Of a stretch of DNA of 64,000 bases, positions 9,571-22,607 are shown one piece after another; the first letter of the stretch is position 1; each line of letters begins with the position of its first letter. The notes beneath the pieces are model-generated. The model ran no database searches, was not told where the DNA came from, and was given only the letters and a program-made list of their open reading frames with translations. A program made the translations under genes and the position numbers. The stretch comes from Rhabdornis inornatus (taxonomy: Eukaryota > Chordata > Aves > Passeriformes > Rhabdornithidae). The stretch lies in the NCBI GenBank assembly GCA_013397075.1, contig VWZS01003642.1, positions 52,019-116,018 on the forward strand. Reading direction: 5' to 3'.

Positions 9571-12500
9571 TGGGTATACCACAGACAATTTCTAATTTTT
9601 GCCATCTCACTGTATAAATAGTATTCATGTTCTTACCTAATGAATGCTAAGCTCCTTAGTGAATTTTTTTGTGCAAGTGAGATGTAAGCACTGCTTCTGA
9701 GACCACGTAATGGCAGATACATTTCAAATATAAGATAAGAAAAAAATTAACAGAAGTTTTTCCAAAAGTTTTAAGATAGGTTACCTGAATGTAATGGAAT
9801 AGTTTATATAGCAAAAGTATCCCCTGCACTCTACTATCAAGTATCAGGCATTACTTCAACCAAGATATCTTGGTTCATTGTTTGTCTATATGTGCATATA
9901 TGAAAGAACTCAGTATTTTATCAGAGATGGACTTAGGCCCTTTGGATAACTGACACCAAGTGAGTAACACAGGTTCTAAGAAAAATTCAGCTAGGAATCG
10001 ATAATGATGAAACAAAGATATATACTGTACAAAAAGATTGGTGTGACTTCAATCAAGGAGTATTGGTTTTGCACATCAGTGTTTGGAATATCAGAAAATT
10101 GTTTTCCTTGTCAATGCTACAATAATCCATGTTTGACCTAGATGAAATACAGAGTAGTGGAAAATATTTTCTAATTAGCAATACCTTGTGAAATTAGAGA
10201 ATCAAATCTTAGTGGGCCAGCTGTAAGGCTTATTATTACTTGGAATGTGTGTTCTTTAGAAATGGAACTTTACAGTGTACTCAGAATGTAAAAAATTGTC
10301 CCTTTAACTTTCCTAAGTTATTGTTCAGTTCACTGATGACTTTCTACCATCTATCTACCTTAAATATTAAGGAATACTAGTACTTTTTCAGTGGAGTGGG
10401 GAAGAAAACCTGATTTTTAAATACAACAATAGACATATTGTTATGCATAGTGATACTAGTTGATGCTGCACCTTTTTAAAGGAGTCAACTAAAACACAAG
10501 TAAAATTAAGAGGAGGAGTATTCTTCCTAATTCCACTGATTGTCCACAAGATATTGTCCATTATTAGTAAGTTATTTATAGATCAATATATGCTGAGATT
10601 GTATAAGAACCAATGGTGCTGAATTTGTTGTAGACTTTATGGACAATTGCTTTACTCTGAAAAATGGTAAGGATTGTAAGTTGATACTTTTGGAATTGAT
10701 AAATAGCATGGATTTTGTAGAAGCTTGCTGCAGATGGGTACTGCAGGCTCTCCTGTGACTTTTATTTTAGGAAGAGGCAAAATAGGCTGGTGGCAGATTC
10801 AGATGTGGAGTAAACAGCAAAAAGGCAATAAACATCCCTCTGAAAATCTTTTATTCCTTTTATTCCTCCACCCTGCTCTGAAAAAGAGTTCGTTCTTCTT
10901 CCTCCAGAGCTGCTGCTGTCAAACTTTAATAGTATTATGATGTATTTAAATATATGTGCATAAAAATGGGGGGAGGGGGTGTTTGATCTCTGTTTCTTCA
11001 CCTAAACTCTTTAATTATGAGGTTTTGGGCTGAAGAAAAAAACCTAAAGTAGGTACTTGGAAATTCCTTGAGATGCTGTAATGATATCTTGATATGCATT
11101 TTTAATACTAACCTAATCTTTCACTTTTCTTCTCAGCTAAGAGTACATACAAAATATCAGTAGCTCTTCCTGAAATATGAGTTAAATCTAGACCGCAAAT
11201 ATGTGCTCTGCAGAACACAAATAGTAGTTGGTGCATACATGACAGGGCTTTTTTGATTTTCATTTCACTTCCACCCTGTGCACAGCCTGGTTTTGCCTTT
11301 TGTACAGCTGAGGTTTTTGTTAAGACCCGACACCAATAAGAGTTTAACTGTTACATGTTCTCTCTGCAGGCAATATTCATAAAAGGGCAACCCTAAATTT
11401 CTTTCTGTCAGTTTCTGTGAAGTTGGATATATAAATGACCAAAACCAAACAGAAACAGTTTTAAGCCTTCTACCTCCCCAATGTCATTTAAATTTCTCTA
11501 GCAGATGAAGTTCAGTGATCAATCTCATATTGATAATCCGATATTAATTAATGCTATCAGTGTCAGGTGAAGAAGTTACTGTGGAAGGTGCTGTTTTCTA
11601 TCAAAAAACCCTGCATTTAAGCATAGTGATACAGCCTCAAAGAAATACTTCAAAGAGAAGTTGAGGTAACTTGGCCCCAGGGGTGTTCTTATGTGAGTTC
11701 TTCTCTGGGCAGGAACTGAGGTGGGAGCCCTAACAATTCAAACAGATAAAACATGTAGGCAGGTTGTAAATAGATACAAGCACTGTCATGAAAATGTTTG
11801 TACTAGCTGTTCCAGTAACTCTGCCTACTTGGATTTGTAGGACATTGACAAATCAATAGATTCTCGGAACAATAAACAACCATTTTGCAAAGGCAGTAGT
11901 CAAACCTCCCCAACCCTTCTTGTACAAAAACCTTAAGTGCATGCACAGGGCATCAAAGGGCATAGTTTTCAGAGATTACTGTTTTCCCAAGTATGACATG
12001 AGGGCACATTTCCCATGCAAACATAAAACTTGCCAATATTGTTATGCTTGCATCAAAATTATTTTCAAATGAAGTTATTTTATTCAAATAAGTGGGGCTT
12101 TGTCCAAGATTTACTGAGATTCTCTTCTTTGCTGGTAGCTTCAGTTTGGTTTTGAAAGGCACTCAGATTTCTAGCAGGACTGTCAAAGTCCTAAGTCCTC
12201 TTCAACAGATAGCATACCTGCTTAAGCACAGAAGAGGATGTTTTCAGTAATTTTTCATTAATGCAGCCATCTACTGGTTATGCTCATTTCTTACTTGGAA
12301 ATTAATAGCAATATTGCCAGCCTCAAGTGGTACATTGAGGCTTATAATCTCTATTTCTTCAGAGCAAGTGGCTCTGTCTCTCTGCCCTTAGTTTCTCCCA
12401 GTATAATATATAATACCTCATTGAATGCATCTCTGAAGATTGAGATGTTTGAAGGGTGCTTTGAAGCCCCAGGTATGCTGATGCAATGCCAATGCATACA

Positions 12501-13582
12501 TATTTTGTGACCCAGTGCAATCTACATATTGCATCTGTGTCTTGTTGGTGTCACCAAAGCAAAATTCCATGATCTACATCTAGATACCTCCTCTCTACTA
12601 CTTCATAAAACTTCTATCACATATAGTCCTATCTGGTGAAGAGAGCAGAGACTGAAGGGCAGGCAAGGGAAATGAGTTGACTGAATCCTGGGGTCCCAGT
12701 CCTGGCTTTGCTTATCAATGCTGAAAAACACATACTCTGTTCCCTGGATCCATATTAAGTGCTGCAGCTAGTCGTGCTTATGAAGAGTGCTGCTTTCACT
12801 GATACCTTAATTAACACCTATCACTGGAAGAGTATTCACACTAACAGTATCTCCATTTATAGTTGAAGTTGACACATTATCACCATCCTCCAAGAGAAAT
12901 TCAAACAATTGCACATTTAAGGCCACACATGAATTTGAGTGTATGGAGGATTTTACTGTGCGGGGTGCAGAGAGATCAGCTGCAGAGACCAAGGCACAAG
13001 TGCGAAGTGTTTCCCACACGTGAAAAGAAGAAAGACAGAACTAACTGCTTGAGGTTGGAGTAGTTCCAACGCCATGAAAGAAGTTTGAAATTGGTGGGAC
13101 TTGGCTGCAACAAGTGTGGGGTTGTGACAGTAAAATTCCAGTGTACTTGTTTCACTCATCCTGCATTCAAGATAGCATGGCTTTCTTTAAAAATGAACAA
13201 GATTGACCAAAACAATCCCCCATCCAAACCCTTCAGTTAGATGGTAATAAATAACAAAACTTCAAACCTTTGACTTACTGCTCAAGTTGGCAGAATAAGG
13301 GCCAACCTTGTCTGAGCTTTCTAGCAATGTACAAAACTAAACTACTTTCTGGATGGTATGTGGAAGCAGGCCTTGGTGTGGTCAAAATTGAATCAATGAC
13401 ACAGCAGCAGCACAAGTGAGAGATGAAGAAGCTGGACAGAAGTCTGTGAGTTCACATGGATGCAGTTTCTGGGTTATCAGGAAGAAATGGGTACATCTGC
13501 TGAGACATCTTTTCCTTCTATACAGATGCTGCTGCCCTGACTTATCGATCCCCTTCACAGAGCAGTTTTTATCTGCTGGAAG

Positions 13583-13615
13583 ATAAACCCTACATAAACC
13601 CTACATAAACCCTAG
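13583..13615 (+). repeat. 11-bp tandem repeat, 3 copies
   Basis: ATAAACCCTAC occurs at 13583-13593 and 13594-13604, with a third copy (last base changed) at 13605-13615. It contains CCCTA words but the period is 11, so it is not a vertebrate telomere repeat (CCCTAA, period 6). Confidence 0.85.
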
Positions 13616-15526
13616 TAGTATGTGTTATGTCGTGGTTTGTACTGGTAGAGAACTGAACCTCTTTCTCCTTTCTGTCCTATGGCTGTGGAAATAACCTCCT
13701 GCCTGACCAGAATCTGTGAAGTAGACTGTGCTTGCAGTATGAAAGATATTTTGTGTAAGAATCCATAAAAGTGTGATAGCCTAGCCCACCTCTTAGTGCT
13801 TTATCTTCTGTTGTACTTTAAGCTTGGGAATTTCTGACTGCATGAACTCAACTCTGTGAGTCCATGCAGAATGCTTCTTGCTCACAAATTGAGCTGTGGT
13901 TTGTAATCTGCTTACTGTTTTAAAAAGTTGTGATGCACTTGACCTTTGAAGGAAGACATTAGTTTGAGGTATTTATTTTAAATCTCAACCTAGAACATCC
14001 TTGTCTAGTCGTCAGAGGCCAGAACACAATATGAAGTATAAAATAGAGGGCTCTAGAAGCTATGTTAGAAAGTATTTGTTTCATCTGTGAGAGCTTAAAG
14101 AAGACAACTTGATGGGACCATCAAGTGCAGTCTGGTTACGCCACAGTTTATTTTCAGCTGTACTTGTTGACAAACTGTACTTATTGACAAATAGTTTGTT
14201 GCTACAGTCCAGCTGCACTTCAGGAAGGTAATCCAATATTGCTGAACTTCCAGAAACATTCTTCTGTCTTTCAGAAGGGTGGTTTAATTATCATGCTGGA
14301 TAGAGCTCAGGTGATTATTGAAGTGGGACATGGATGGGTCTCTGCTACTTAAAATAGTAAGGGAGTGGGTGTTTGAGCATTATGCAAGCTAGCAAGAAGC
14401 ACAGCCATCTGCAGCTGCTTCTGATCAGGAGGGAGAGAGGAAAGGGGAAACGTGTATTAACCTGGAGCTGCTATGAACCTGGCCTCCAGGCTCGTATCTG
14501 TTTCTGCGGACCAAAGACCAAGAGTAGCTCAAACTACAAGCAGGAGCGCAGAATGGAGGGACCAGACATACCCCTCTGTATCAGCTGTGCTTTCTGTATG
14601 GAACAGAAAAGCCAAGATCCAGCAACAGAATCCAAACTTGAATCCTCACCAAATGGCAACAAAGAGACAGGTTTAGTCTTTTTCTAGGAAGGTGAAGGAG
14701 CAAAAATGTTGTAAACTGTATTTGCTACATCATCCCTCTCCTTACTCTGTGCTAAGGCCATGTTAGGAAATCCCACCTGTTCAGCTGCTAAGATGCTCAC
14801 ATTGCTCTCTGAACATTTATATGTTTTATCTTAGAGAAGAGATTGTCAGTCCTGAGGACTCGTGAAAAAGGCTATTTGAATCTCACTAACTCACTAAACA
14901 CAGGGTCAGTCAGTGCAGGGGTTAGCCCTGGCACAGTAGTCACTAGCTGGTTTTCAGCATAAAACCTTTATTTTTCCACTTGTTTCTCCAGTTTTTGTCA
15001 TCCATATTTATCACTCTTCTACTTATGACTTTATACTGAATTACACTTTCTCCTGAAGTTTCATGCATTAGTAAGAGAAAATCTAGTAGACTTTTATTTG
15101 TACTCACTGTAAGTTACAATGCATGTTAAAAGAAAAATTGATTCCTCTTTAAGAAATGAGCATATAAAGCTAGACCAGTGAGTTACAATCTGGAAGTTCA
15201 GATGGAAAATTAAGTTAAAAATTCAAGATCTGTGTAAGTATCTGAATTAAATAGACAGAACTGTGATTAATATCACCTGATACCAAGCAACCGCCCCAGA
15301 AGGAGATCATCTTAAAGCAAACAAAAACTAAGTTAACCAACAGTATACTACTTTTAGACTTAAATTGCTGTTATAGGACCTCAAAAATAAATATGAAAAA
15401 ATTGATGATTGGCCATAAATAATTGACAACTAGGAAAGCAAAGAGGCATGTTTATCTGACAGGGAAGCATTTCTAGTTCATATCAGTTACCCAGGATGGG
15501 GCAGCAGCTAACAAATACAAGACAAA

Positions 15527-16419
15527 NNNNNNNNNNNNNNNNNNNNNNNNNNNNNNNNNNNNNNNNNNNNNNNNNNNNNNNNNNNNNNNNNNNNNNNNNN
15601 NNNNNNNNNNNNNNNNNNNNNNNNNNNNNNNNNNNNNNNNNNNNNNNNNNNNNNNNNNNNNNNNNNNNNNNNNNNNNNNNNNNNNNNNNNNNNNNNNNNN
15701 NNNNNNNNNNNNNNNNNNNNNNNNNNNNNNNNNNNNNNNNNNNNNNNNNNNNNNNNNNNNNNNNNNNNNNNNNNNNNNNNNNNNNNNNNNNNNNNNNNNN
15801 NNNNNNNNNNNNNNNNNNNNNNNNNNNNNNNNNNNNNNNNNNNNNNNNNNNNNNNNNNNNNNNNNNNNNNNNNNNNNNNNNNNNNNNNNNNNNNNNNNNN
15901 NNNNNNNNNNNNNNNNNNNNNNNNNNNNNNNNNNNNNNNNNNNNNNNNNNNNNNNNNNNNNNNNNNNNNNNNNNNNNNNNNNNNNNNNNNNNNNNNNNNN
16001 NNNNNNNNNNNNNNNNNNNNNNNNNNNNNNNNNNNNNNNNNNNNNNNNNNNNNNNNNNNNNNNNNNNNNNNNNNNNNNNNNNNNNNNNNNNNNNNNNNNN
16101 NNNNNNNNNNNNNNNNNNNNNNNNNNNNNNNNNNNNNNNNNNNNNNNNNNNNNNNNNNNNNNNNNNNNNNNNNNNNNNNNNNNNNNNNNNNNNNNNNNNN
16201 NNNNNNNNNNNNNNNNNNNNNNNNNNNNNNNNNNNNNNNNNNNNNNNNNNNNNNNNNNNNNNNNNNNNNNNNNNNNNNNNNNNNNNNNNNNNNNNNNNNN
16301 NNNNNNNNNNNNNNNNNNNNNNNNNNNNNNNNNNNNNNNNNNNNNNNNNNNNNNNNNNNNNNNNNNNNNNNNNNNNNNNNNNNNNNNNNNNNNNNNNNNN
16401 NNNNNNNNNNNNNNNNNNN
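15527..16419. other. Assembly gap (893 N)
   Basis: A run of unknown bases. The right edge abuts a T-rich then poly-C tract, a likely cause of the break. Any open frame spanning this gap is meaningless. Confidence 1.
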
Positions 16420-16456
16420 TTTTTATTTTTTTCTCCCCCCCCCCCCCCCCCCCCCT
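16420..16456. repeat. T-rich tract followed by a 21-base C homopolymer
   Basis: After the gap come T runs, then C at every position from 16435 to 16455, then TTTTC. Homopolymers of C this long are rare, and the exact length is unreliable with most sequencing methods. Confidence 0.9.
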
Positions 16457-19400
16457 TTTCTTTCTAGTTCAGAGGGTGAGAACACATTATTAGTTACAGA
16501 TATGTCTGAAACTGCAGATACTGTTCTGGAAGTTAGTTCATCGCCACTGTCTCAGGCAGGTGATCATCTCCAGAGAAAAACTAAATCACATTCATACACA
16601 TCCCTGCAATGCACAAATGTCCAAATGAGACCAGATGGATTCTTGAAGAGAAATTCTCCCTTGTGCTAAAACAAGGTCCATTGCCCGTTTACATTACATT
16701 TAGTTCTAAAAATAGGATTTAAGGGAGATTTTAATAATTGAAGAAAGATTTTCAGCTCAGCACAAAAATTTACATTTCTCTCTGGCACTGATCTCACCAC
16801 AATCATTACATTGATCTCCAGGGACACCATTTTCTCAGCTTACACCACTTCTCTTTGAGAACATTTCTACAATTTACATAAACATTAACCATAGTTTTAG
16901 AAGAAAATACATTTTAAAATAGATCCTCTAATGTAGCAAAGTAACTATTATTTCCCAGGTAAAATGTACTATTATCAGCATTTTGATCCACACTCAGAAA
17001 TTATGATTCTTTTAATTGAATATTGCTAGTGTGGAACAGCAATATTCTTGCATTATTTTGCTCCAAGTGGAAATCTTGAGCCGTGTTGCTATAGACTAAA
17101 ATAACAGAAAAGGCAAATTGATGGAAGTAGCAATGATAAGAAGCAGAGTGCTTTTTCTCTTAGGACTCATATATGCAAAAATAAATGGAAGGGAATTGTT
17201 TTTAGTGTGAAACCAGCAAATAGATCCACAAATCAAAACTAGAAAGCACAAGAAAAATAGCAGATTCCAGGTCATATTTTTAAGATACATTTCCCAATTA
17301 AACAATAGGATTTGCCCACTAGGAAAAATGATCTATTATGAGAAAAAATGAAGCAATAGATGTTTTAATTTAATCTTGTAAAACAAGACTGTTCTTTGGT
17401 TATTGGTTGTTTTTTGAATTTCCTATTCTTCTTTCCTTAAATTCTGCTGAAATCTTACTCTGGAAGTGTTTATTTGATGGCAAAATAAAATAATGGCACT
17501 CTGCCTCTCTGGTCACATCCATCCAGATTTCACCATTATCAAAACACCAGTCATCCCAACAGTCCTGGGAAGCAGATTATATGATCTATATTAATTTTAC
17601 TGAGAGAGAAAACAAGACATAAGGAAAATGTCTGGAAAAGTTTCCTGTGAATTTTGTAGCAATGCCAGGACCTGAACACAAATTCTGAAGTGATTTGATT
17701 CCTAAGGCAGTGGTTACCAAACTACAGCCAGGGACTTGTTGCACTATTGTGGTAAAGAGTCTACAGATAATTCACAGAACCCTACTGCCTTTGCAGTGTT
17801 TTCAGTTAGAGAAGCTGATTGTAAGAGACTGTGAGAAGTTATACTCTCAGTCTAAAATATTTGGAAAGAACCACATTTTTTCTGTAAGTATGAAAAAATA
17901 TAGCCAAAAGGGCTCTAGCTTTAATTGTTAAATAAGTTTGAGCCTTCATATATCTATCTATATTTTTCTCTTCAGAGAAGTATGAATGAAAAATGCCATC
18001 ATAACAAGTTGTGTTACATGCTTACACCAACAAATGTATGTCTGTCCTAAAAAAGAAGAAGGAGAGAAAATACTTACTCCAAGAAATATGATGAAGTTTC
18101 ATAGCATGCATGACACCAGACATAATGTAGGTCCCAGGAAGGATGCACAGTCACTACAGGTACCTTCTAAGATCATTTAAAGAGATGGGAATACTGGTTG
18201 GTTGTCTTAAAAACATACTTAAATCCTCTAGTGCTGTGGCTACCGCATCCATTTTTCAAGGACATATTCTCCTCTCCTGCTCTCAGTGTCTTGTCCAGGC
18301 AGATTTTTGGTAAAAGCAGTTCATGCCTGTGGGTTTTAACCCCTGTGAAAGAAGGGGCCAGAGCAGTTGTGTGGGAGGGAGAGCAGCAGTACCTGTGGCA
18401 GCAGGCAGAAACTGGCTTCTGGACAGAGACCTTAGGCTGGGGTGAGAAGACAAGGGAAGATGGCCAGCTTAGGAATTCAGGGAGACGTGAAAGGAATGGG
18501 ATCATCCACAGTGGGAGAAATATAATTTTTTTTTGCAACCATATAATTCTGAGCTGGGATACACTGGGAGTCTCAGGACAAGCTGGGACCGGAGCAAAAG
18601 GGGCTGGGAGCTGCATGTTACATGAGGGCCCAGGAGGGATGGTTTGCACTGGAGCAGCACCACTCTTCACTCAGACAACTAGGCATTCTAAGGTTTGTAG
18701 GCCAGAGACTTGACAAAACACCCGTTAAAGCCGGGAGGCCAGGTACTACCTTCATTTCTTTTTTGATACTGGAACCTTGCTCTGTCACCAGGACACATAC
18801 CAGGAGCCTCAAGGTAATTGCTGCACTGAGCACACAGAGGGTATTTTTCTGGCTGTTTGACATGTAGTGAATGGACCCAGAAGAGACGCTGAGGGCCACT
18901 GGAGAGCTTGCGGGGCAGCTCTGTTTTGGCAACTGGAGCACAGCTCTGGTCACTGCTCTGTGGGGCGAGGGTGGGCAGGACCCGTTTGGGCTGGGGTTAG
19001 CACTGCACCAAAGCCAGGCTCTGCTCTGCCCACTGCAGCACGACGTCTTGCATCCAGCTGAGCTCTGAAGGCAATAGAAATTAGGCAATTGAATAGAAAT
19101 GGACCTGAAACACTTCCTCTTGCTCGTAACTTTAACCCTGCTGGCTTTATCTAGACATACATTGTTGCCACAATTTTTCTCTCTATAAAGACTTTATTGG
19201 TGAAATATCCAACACAGTAAAGTTAGCTTTTGAAAAAAAATGTGCTTCCCTTCTTCTCTATTGTGTTATCCCGAAAGACAAGCTGTCTGAATAGCTTCTG
19301 TGTGCACTGGTCAGTTAGAGTCCTCTTATTGCCCATCTCACCTTTACAACAGCCAGTTGTAAACGCACTATTTGGTGTATGAACAAGGTATGGCTTATTC

Positions 19401-20460
19401 TGTCATCATGTGTCCCTCCATCCCAAATAACCTGAAATTGAGACACTTTGAACAAAGACTTCTAGAGGGTAAAATTTTATTTAGTCACTGCAATTCCCAC
19501 CCACATTTATACGTACATGCAAACATACATGTATGCATATTTATTATTTATTTGTTTATTTATTTATATGGAAAATAGAAGAAAAACAAGCCATTCTAAA
19601 ATCAGAATATATCTAGTTTAATTTATTCCTGTGTAGTTTTGCTGTGGTTTTTAACAGCTGCTCACCACAGTGGATAACAAGTGCTGGGAATATTTTTCTT
19701 GTGTTGAGAAGAGAGTGTTTACTAATGGTTAATATTCTGGCAGCCATGCGTACTGCAACCATCCTGTGTATGCTGTTAGGAGAGACCCACCCGTATGCCT
19801 GTGTGCCTCCTTCACAGAGATATCCTGAGACTGTCCTGCATTTTTCTCATTGCAACCAACCAACTGGACTTCAGGGGCACCAGGAGTACACTGCTTTCCG
19901 TAAGGCAAAACCAAGCTAGGTTGTCCTCAGCCCTCCTGTCCCTCAACCTGTCCACTCCTTCTTGCTTTTGCTCACTCTCCTTCATCCCAAGTTTACCAGC
20001 TGAAGAGTTCATTTTTTACAAGGTTCTCTGAAAAGATCTGGGCAAAAATCAAAATCAGCTTTCTTTATAAAATGTAACTCCTCAGGACAGCCCATTTGTA
20101 ATGTCCACAGCTATCATGGCTGGACGGTAACCCACTCTATAACATATTTTTCAATAAGGTCTATAATAATTTAGAAGTCCTCTGAAATTAACCCTAGATC
20201 ACCTCCATCCCACCACTCTGTACAGTATGAATTATACTTTTAAGAGATAAGAATTAAACTGCTTGGCAACAGAACAGAGAGGATATTTTTAAAGCTAAAC
20301 AGTCTTAGCAGGATTTGACTCTCAGTGGCACAGCTCTGTGTTGTAGCTCTCAGGCTAAAACACTAAAAAGCGGTGCTTTTCACTCTTTCTGGTTCTTCCA
20401 GTAATGAGAATCCTGACATCAAGTATCTGGTTTTTAAAGGGATGCTTCTGAGCCATAAGC
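16457..20460. other. Intergenic DNA with a GC-richer block near 18180-19080
   Basis: Mostly AT-rich sequence without recognisable genes. About 18180-19080 is clearly richer in G and C and keeps frames open on both strands for up to 171 codons (18198-18713 plus; 18173-18670 minus). None of the translations resembles a known family and no convincing splice sites frame them. It could be an old repeat, a lncRNA exon or chance. Confidence 0.5.
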
Positions 20461-21130
20461 CTCACAGTTATAACCCTAGCCAACGCACTGAATTTTTTGG
20501 TAAAAATTTAATCCTGGGCCTATAGCATGTCACATATTCTCAGCTCGGAACGACCTGAGCATATGGAACGAAAATGTCAGGAGGTTTAAGCGCCTACTGT
20601 AATGAGACCCGCAGGATTAACAAACCTTGCCGGCATCATCCGGCTGCAGCTTTGCCGCGTTCCATTTCAGCTGTTTCCCACGAGAGGGCAATGTCATCCC
20701 TATTTTCCATCCTTCAGTAGCAGAACGCTCCAGAGCTCCGTCAGCCTACGCATTGCCCCCTCTGCTGATCGATCCACACTAAGTTTGCTGCGTTGTTCTT
20801 ACAAAAATGGATCTATTTAACATTGTGGTTATTAATCTTCAATAACTGGTCTACCATTTTTTGGCAAAGGAAATACTAGTAACTAGGGGACCGTTCGCCG
20901 GCAAAGGAACTGTAAGCTTCAAAATCATTTGACATTATGTGAGCCCGGAACTTGTGTGCTCCTTTGAAATATTGTAAATTACTTTCTATATAAATTTATA
21001 AGAGCAAAGCAGCGTCAGATATTAGTGCTGGCTGGCTATCTTTAAACAATACAATTATCAAGCAGATGAACAGGAGTTGTGTTTTTGTGTAATTGTTACT
21101 GAAGGGGAGCTGTGGGGGAAAACGTTTGTG
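20461..21130. promoter_or_regulatory. CpG-dense non-coding patch, candidate regulatory element
   Basis: Within AT-rich surroundings this stretch carries many CpG dinucleotides (clusters near 20545-20570, 20600-20660, 20680-20795 and 20890-20905) without being a GC-rich island and without a repeat signature. CpG retention in non-repetitive DNA suggests constraint or lack of methylation, as in conserved enhancers. It includes an imperfect CTCF-like word at 20678-20691. No conservation data were available, so function is inference. Confidence 0.3.
20678..20691 (+). promoter_or_regulatory. Imperfect CTCF-core-like site
   Basis: CCACGAGAGGGCAA matches the vertebrate CTCF core (CCASYAGRKGGCRS) at 12 of 14 positions; mismatches are at the Y and the last S. 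It lies in the CpG-dense patch. A single imperfect match in 64 kb is weak evidence. Confidence 0.2.
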
Positions 21131-22448
21131 AGGAAGAGGAGAGGAATTACTGTTCAGCGATCTGGCAAATCATCAGTGCCAAAGTTGTCCTGTAAATCAA
21201 CCTCATGTTTCTATAGTCTGCTCTAAGAGCTCTTCATATATACCAGGAACAAACTATGTGTTTGTTGTTTTGAACCCAAGGTGAGTCAGTCATGCCCTAC
21301 CCCTCCACCCTGTACCTGTCTGTTTAAAAGGTTCAGTTTTTATGGCTGGTTTTTGTTCTTTTTGCCTTGACAGGCAGGCAGGACAAACTAGCAACACCGT
21401 CCATCCCGGTGATACTGGTTGTTTTGCCATCTGGCCTGTCAGCAATGCAAGCATGATATTGCAACATCCAACTCCTCCACATCATTCTCTCTTTACCACA
21501 GCAGCAGGAAAAGATAAGTGGTATTCCAGAAGGAACATCTCAGCAGAAATCCATGCCAGTGCTACATTTCTGTGTCTCACAGGAAGCCTTTAATATCTTT
21601 CTGGATTGAGTTTACATGAATTACCCAAGTGAGTATGTGTTACATCCAGGGCTAGGTATCAGAGCTTCCTGTGTCCAGGCCTTCTGTTTTGACACAGCTT
21701 TTTCAAAAGGTAGCTGTAGACACAGGTAAGTTTTCAGAATTGCAACTGGTGAAGCTTACACAAATAATTTCCTTTACTTAAAACATGCATGCTGCAAGTT
21801 TAAAACTCCTAGTACCAAGGGGGGAAAAACCATTCCAGTTTAAGTGGCAGCACTCTCATTATTCTAATTGAGTTGTACCTTTTTGTAATAGCCAAAACCA
21901 CGTGTCCAAAGCAGAGAAAATACTAAAATTGGACTATTTTATTTTTCTCTGAGATACATTTTCAACTTGGTATTTCAGGAACTGGAAAATTCAAACTGTT
22001 GATGTTTTGAAAATGTTCCCACAGATGCCTTTTCTGCAATCCTACCACCACTGTAGATTGTGTTCATTCAGTGCAGTTTTGGCTGGTGTGATTATTCATG
22101 TGCTGCAGTGGTGATGCTCTCTGGAGCATTCAGTTGCCGCTGGAGATGTGTGGTGGAAAAGGAACACTGCTGCCTACAATGAGAAATAAACACACTGTAG
22201 ACTCTTTCGGCAGCTTTGTGGTTTCCATTGTCTGAACAGCCTTCTAGGATCATCCAGAGTCTCTCCTGCTACCTGAATGGTGTAAAAGGATTAGAAGAGG
22301 GTCATAAACTTCCACAGAATTCACGTTACAATTACCTCTCATCTCCTCTCTTGCTTTATCTAGAGAGTATCTGTTAGTTTAATTCTCCAATATGATAAAA
22401 GAGACTGAACACATTTACAGAGCCATTTTTTTTCTCCCTCCCCCCACC
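21131..22448. other. Intergenic DNA, nothing recognised
   Basis: Ordinary AT-rich sequence between the CpG-dense patch and a T/G tract. No exon, RNA gene or repeat family could be identified. Confidence 0.5.
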
Positions 22449-22607
22449 TTGTTTGGTGTGGTTTTTTAGTTTGGTTGGGGTTTTTTGGTGGTGGTTTTTA
22501 ATTTGTTGAGGTTTTGTTTTGTTTTGTTTTGTTGTTTTTTGTGTTTGTTTTGGTTTTTTGTTTTGATTTGGTTTTTGGTTTTTAGTTTTTGTGGGTATTT
22601 TTGTGTT
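22449..22607. repeat. T/G low-complexity tract
   Basis: About 160 bases made almost wholly of T and G on this strand, with TTTTG-type words repeated (five in a row near 22511-22532) and interspersed GGTTTTTT. A and C are nearly absent, giving a strong strand asymmetry. Confidence 0.85.

Larger units (their letters stand above)
8786..15526. other. Intergenic DNA, no gene recognised
   Basis: AT-rich sequence. It holds the AT tract at 9491-9570 and a small 11-bp tandem repeat at 13583-13615 (listed separately). Short open frames on both strands are of chance length, with no domain or splice context recognised. Confidence 0.6.

Noticed and set aside
13583..13615. Interstitial telomere repeat because of CCCTA words
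   Set aside because: Period is 11 rather than 6 and the unit is ATAAACCCTAC; only three copies.
15496..16467. 323-codon plus-strand frame
   Set aside because: Almost entirely unknown bases across the N gap; only about 20 real codons, including proline and phenylalanine from the poly-C and T tracts.
18173..18713. Overlapping 165- and 171-codon frames on opposite strands
   Set aside because: Mutually antisense, low similarity to anything known, no splice or promoter context; kept only as an unexplained GC-rich block.
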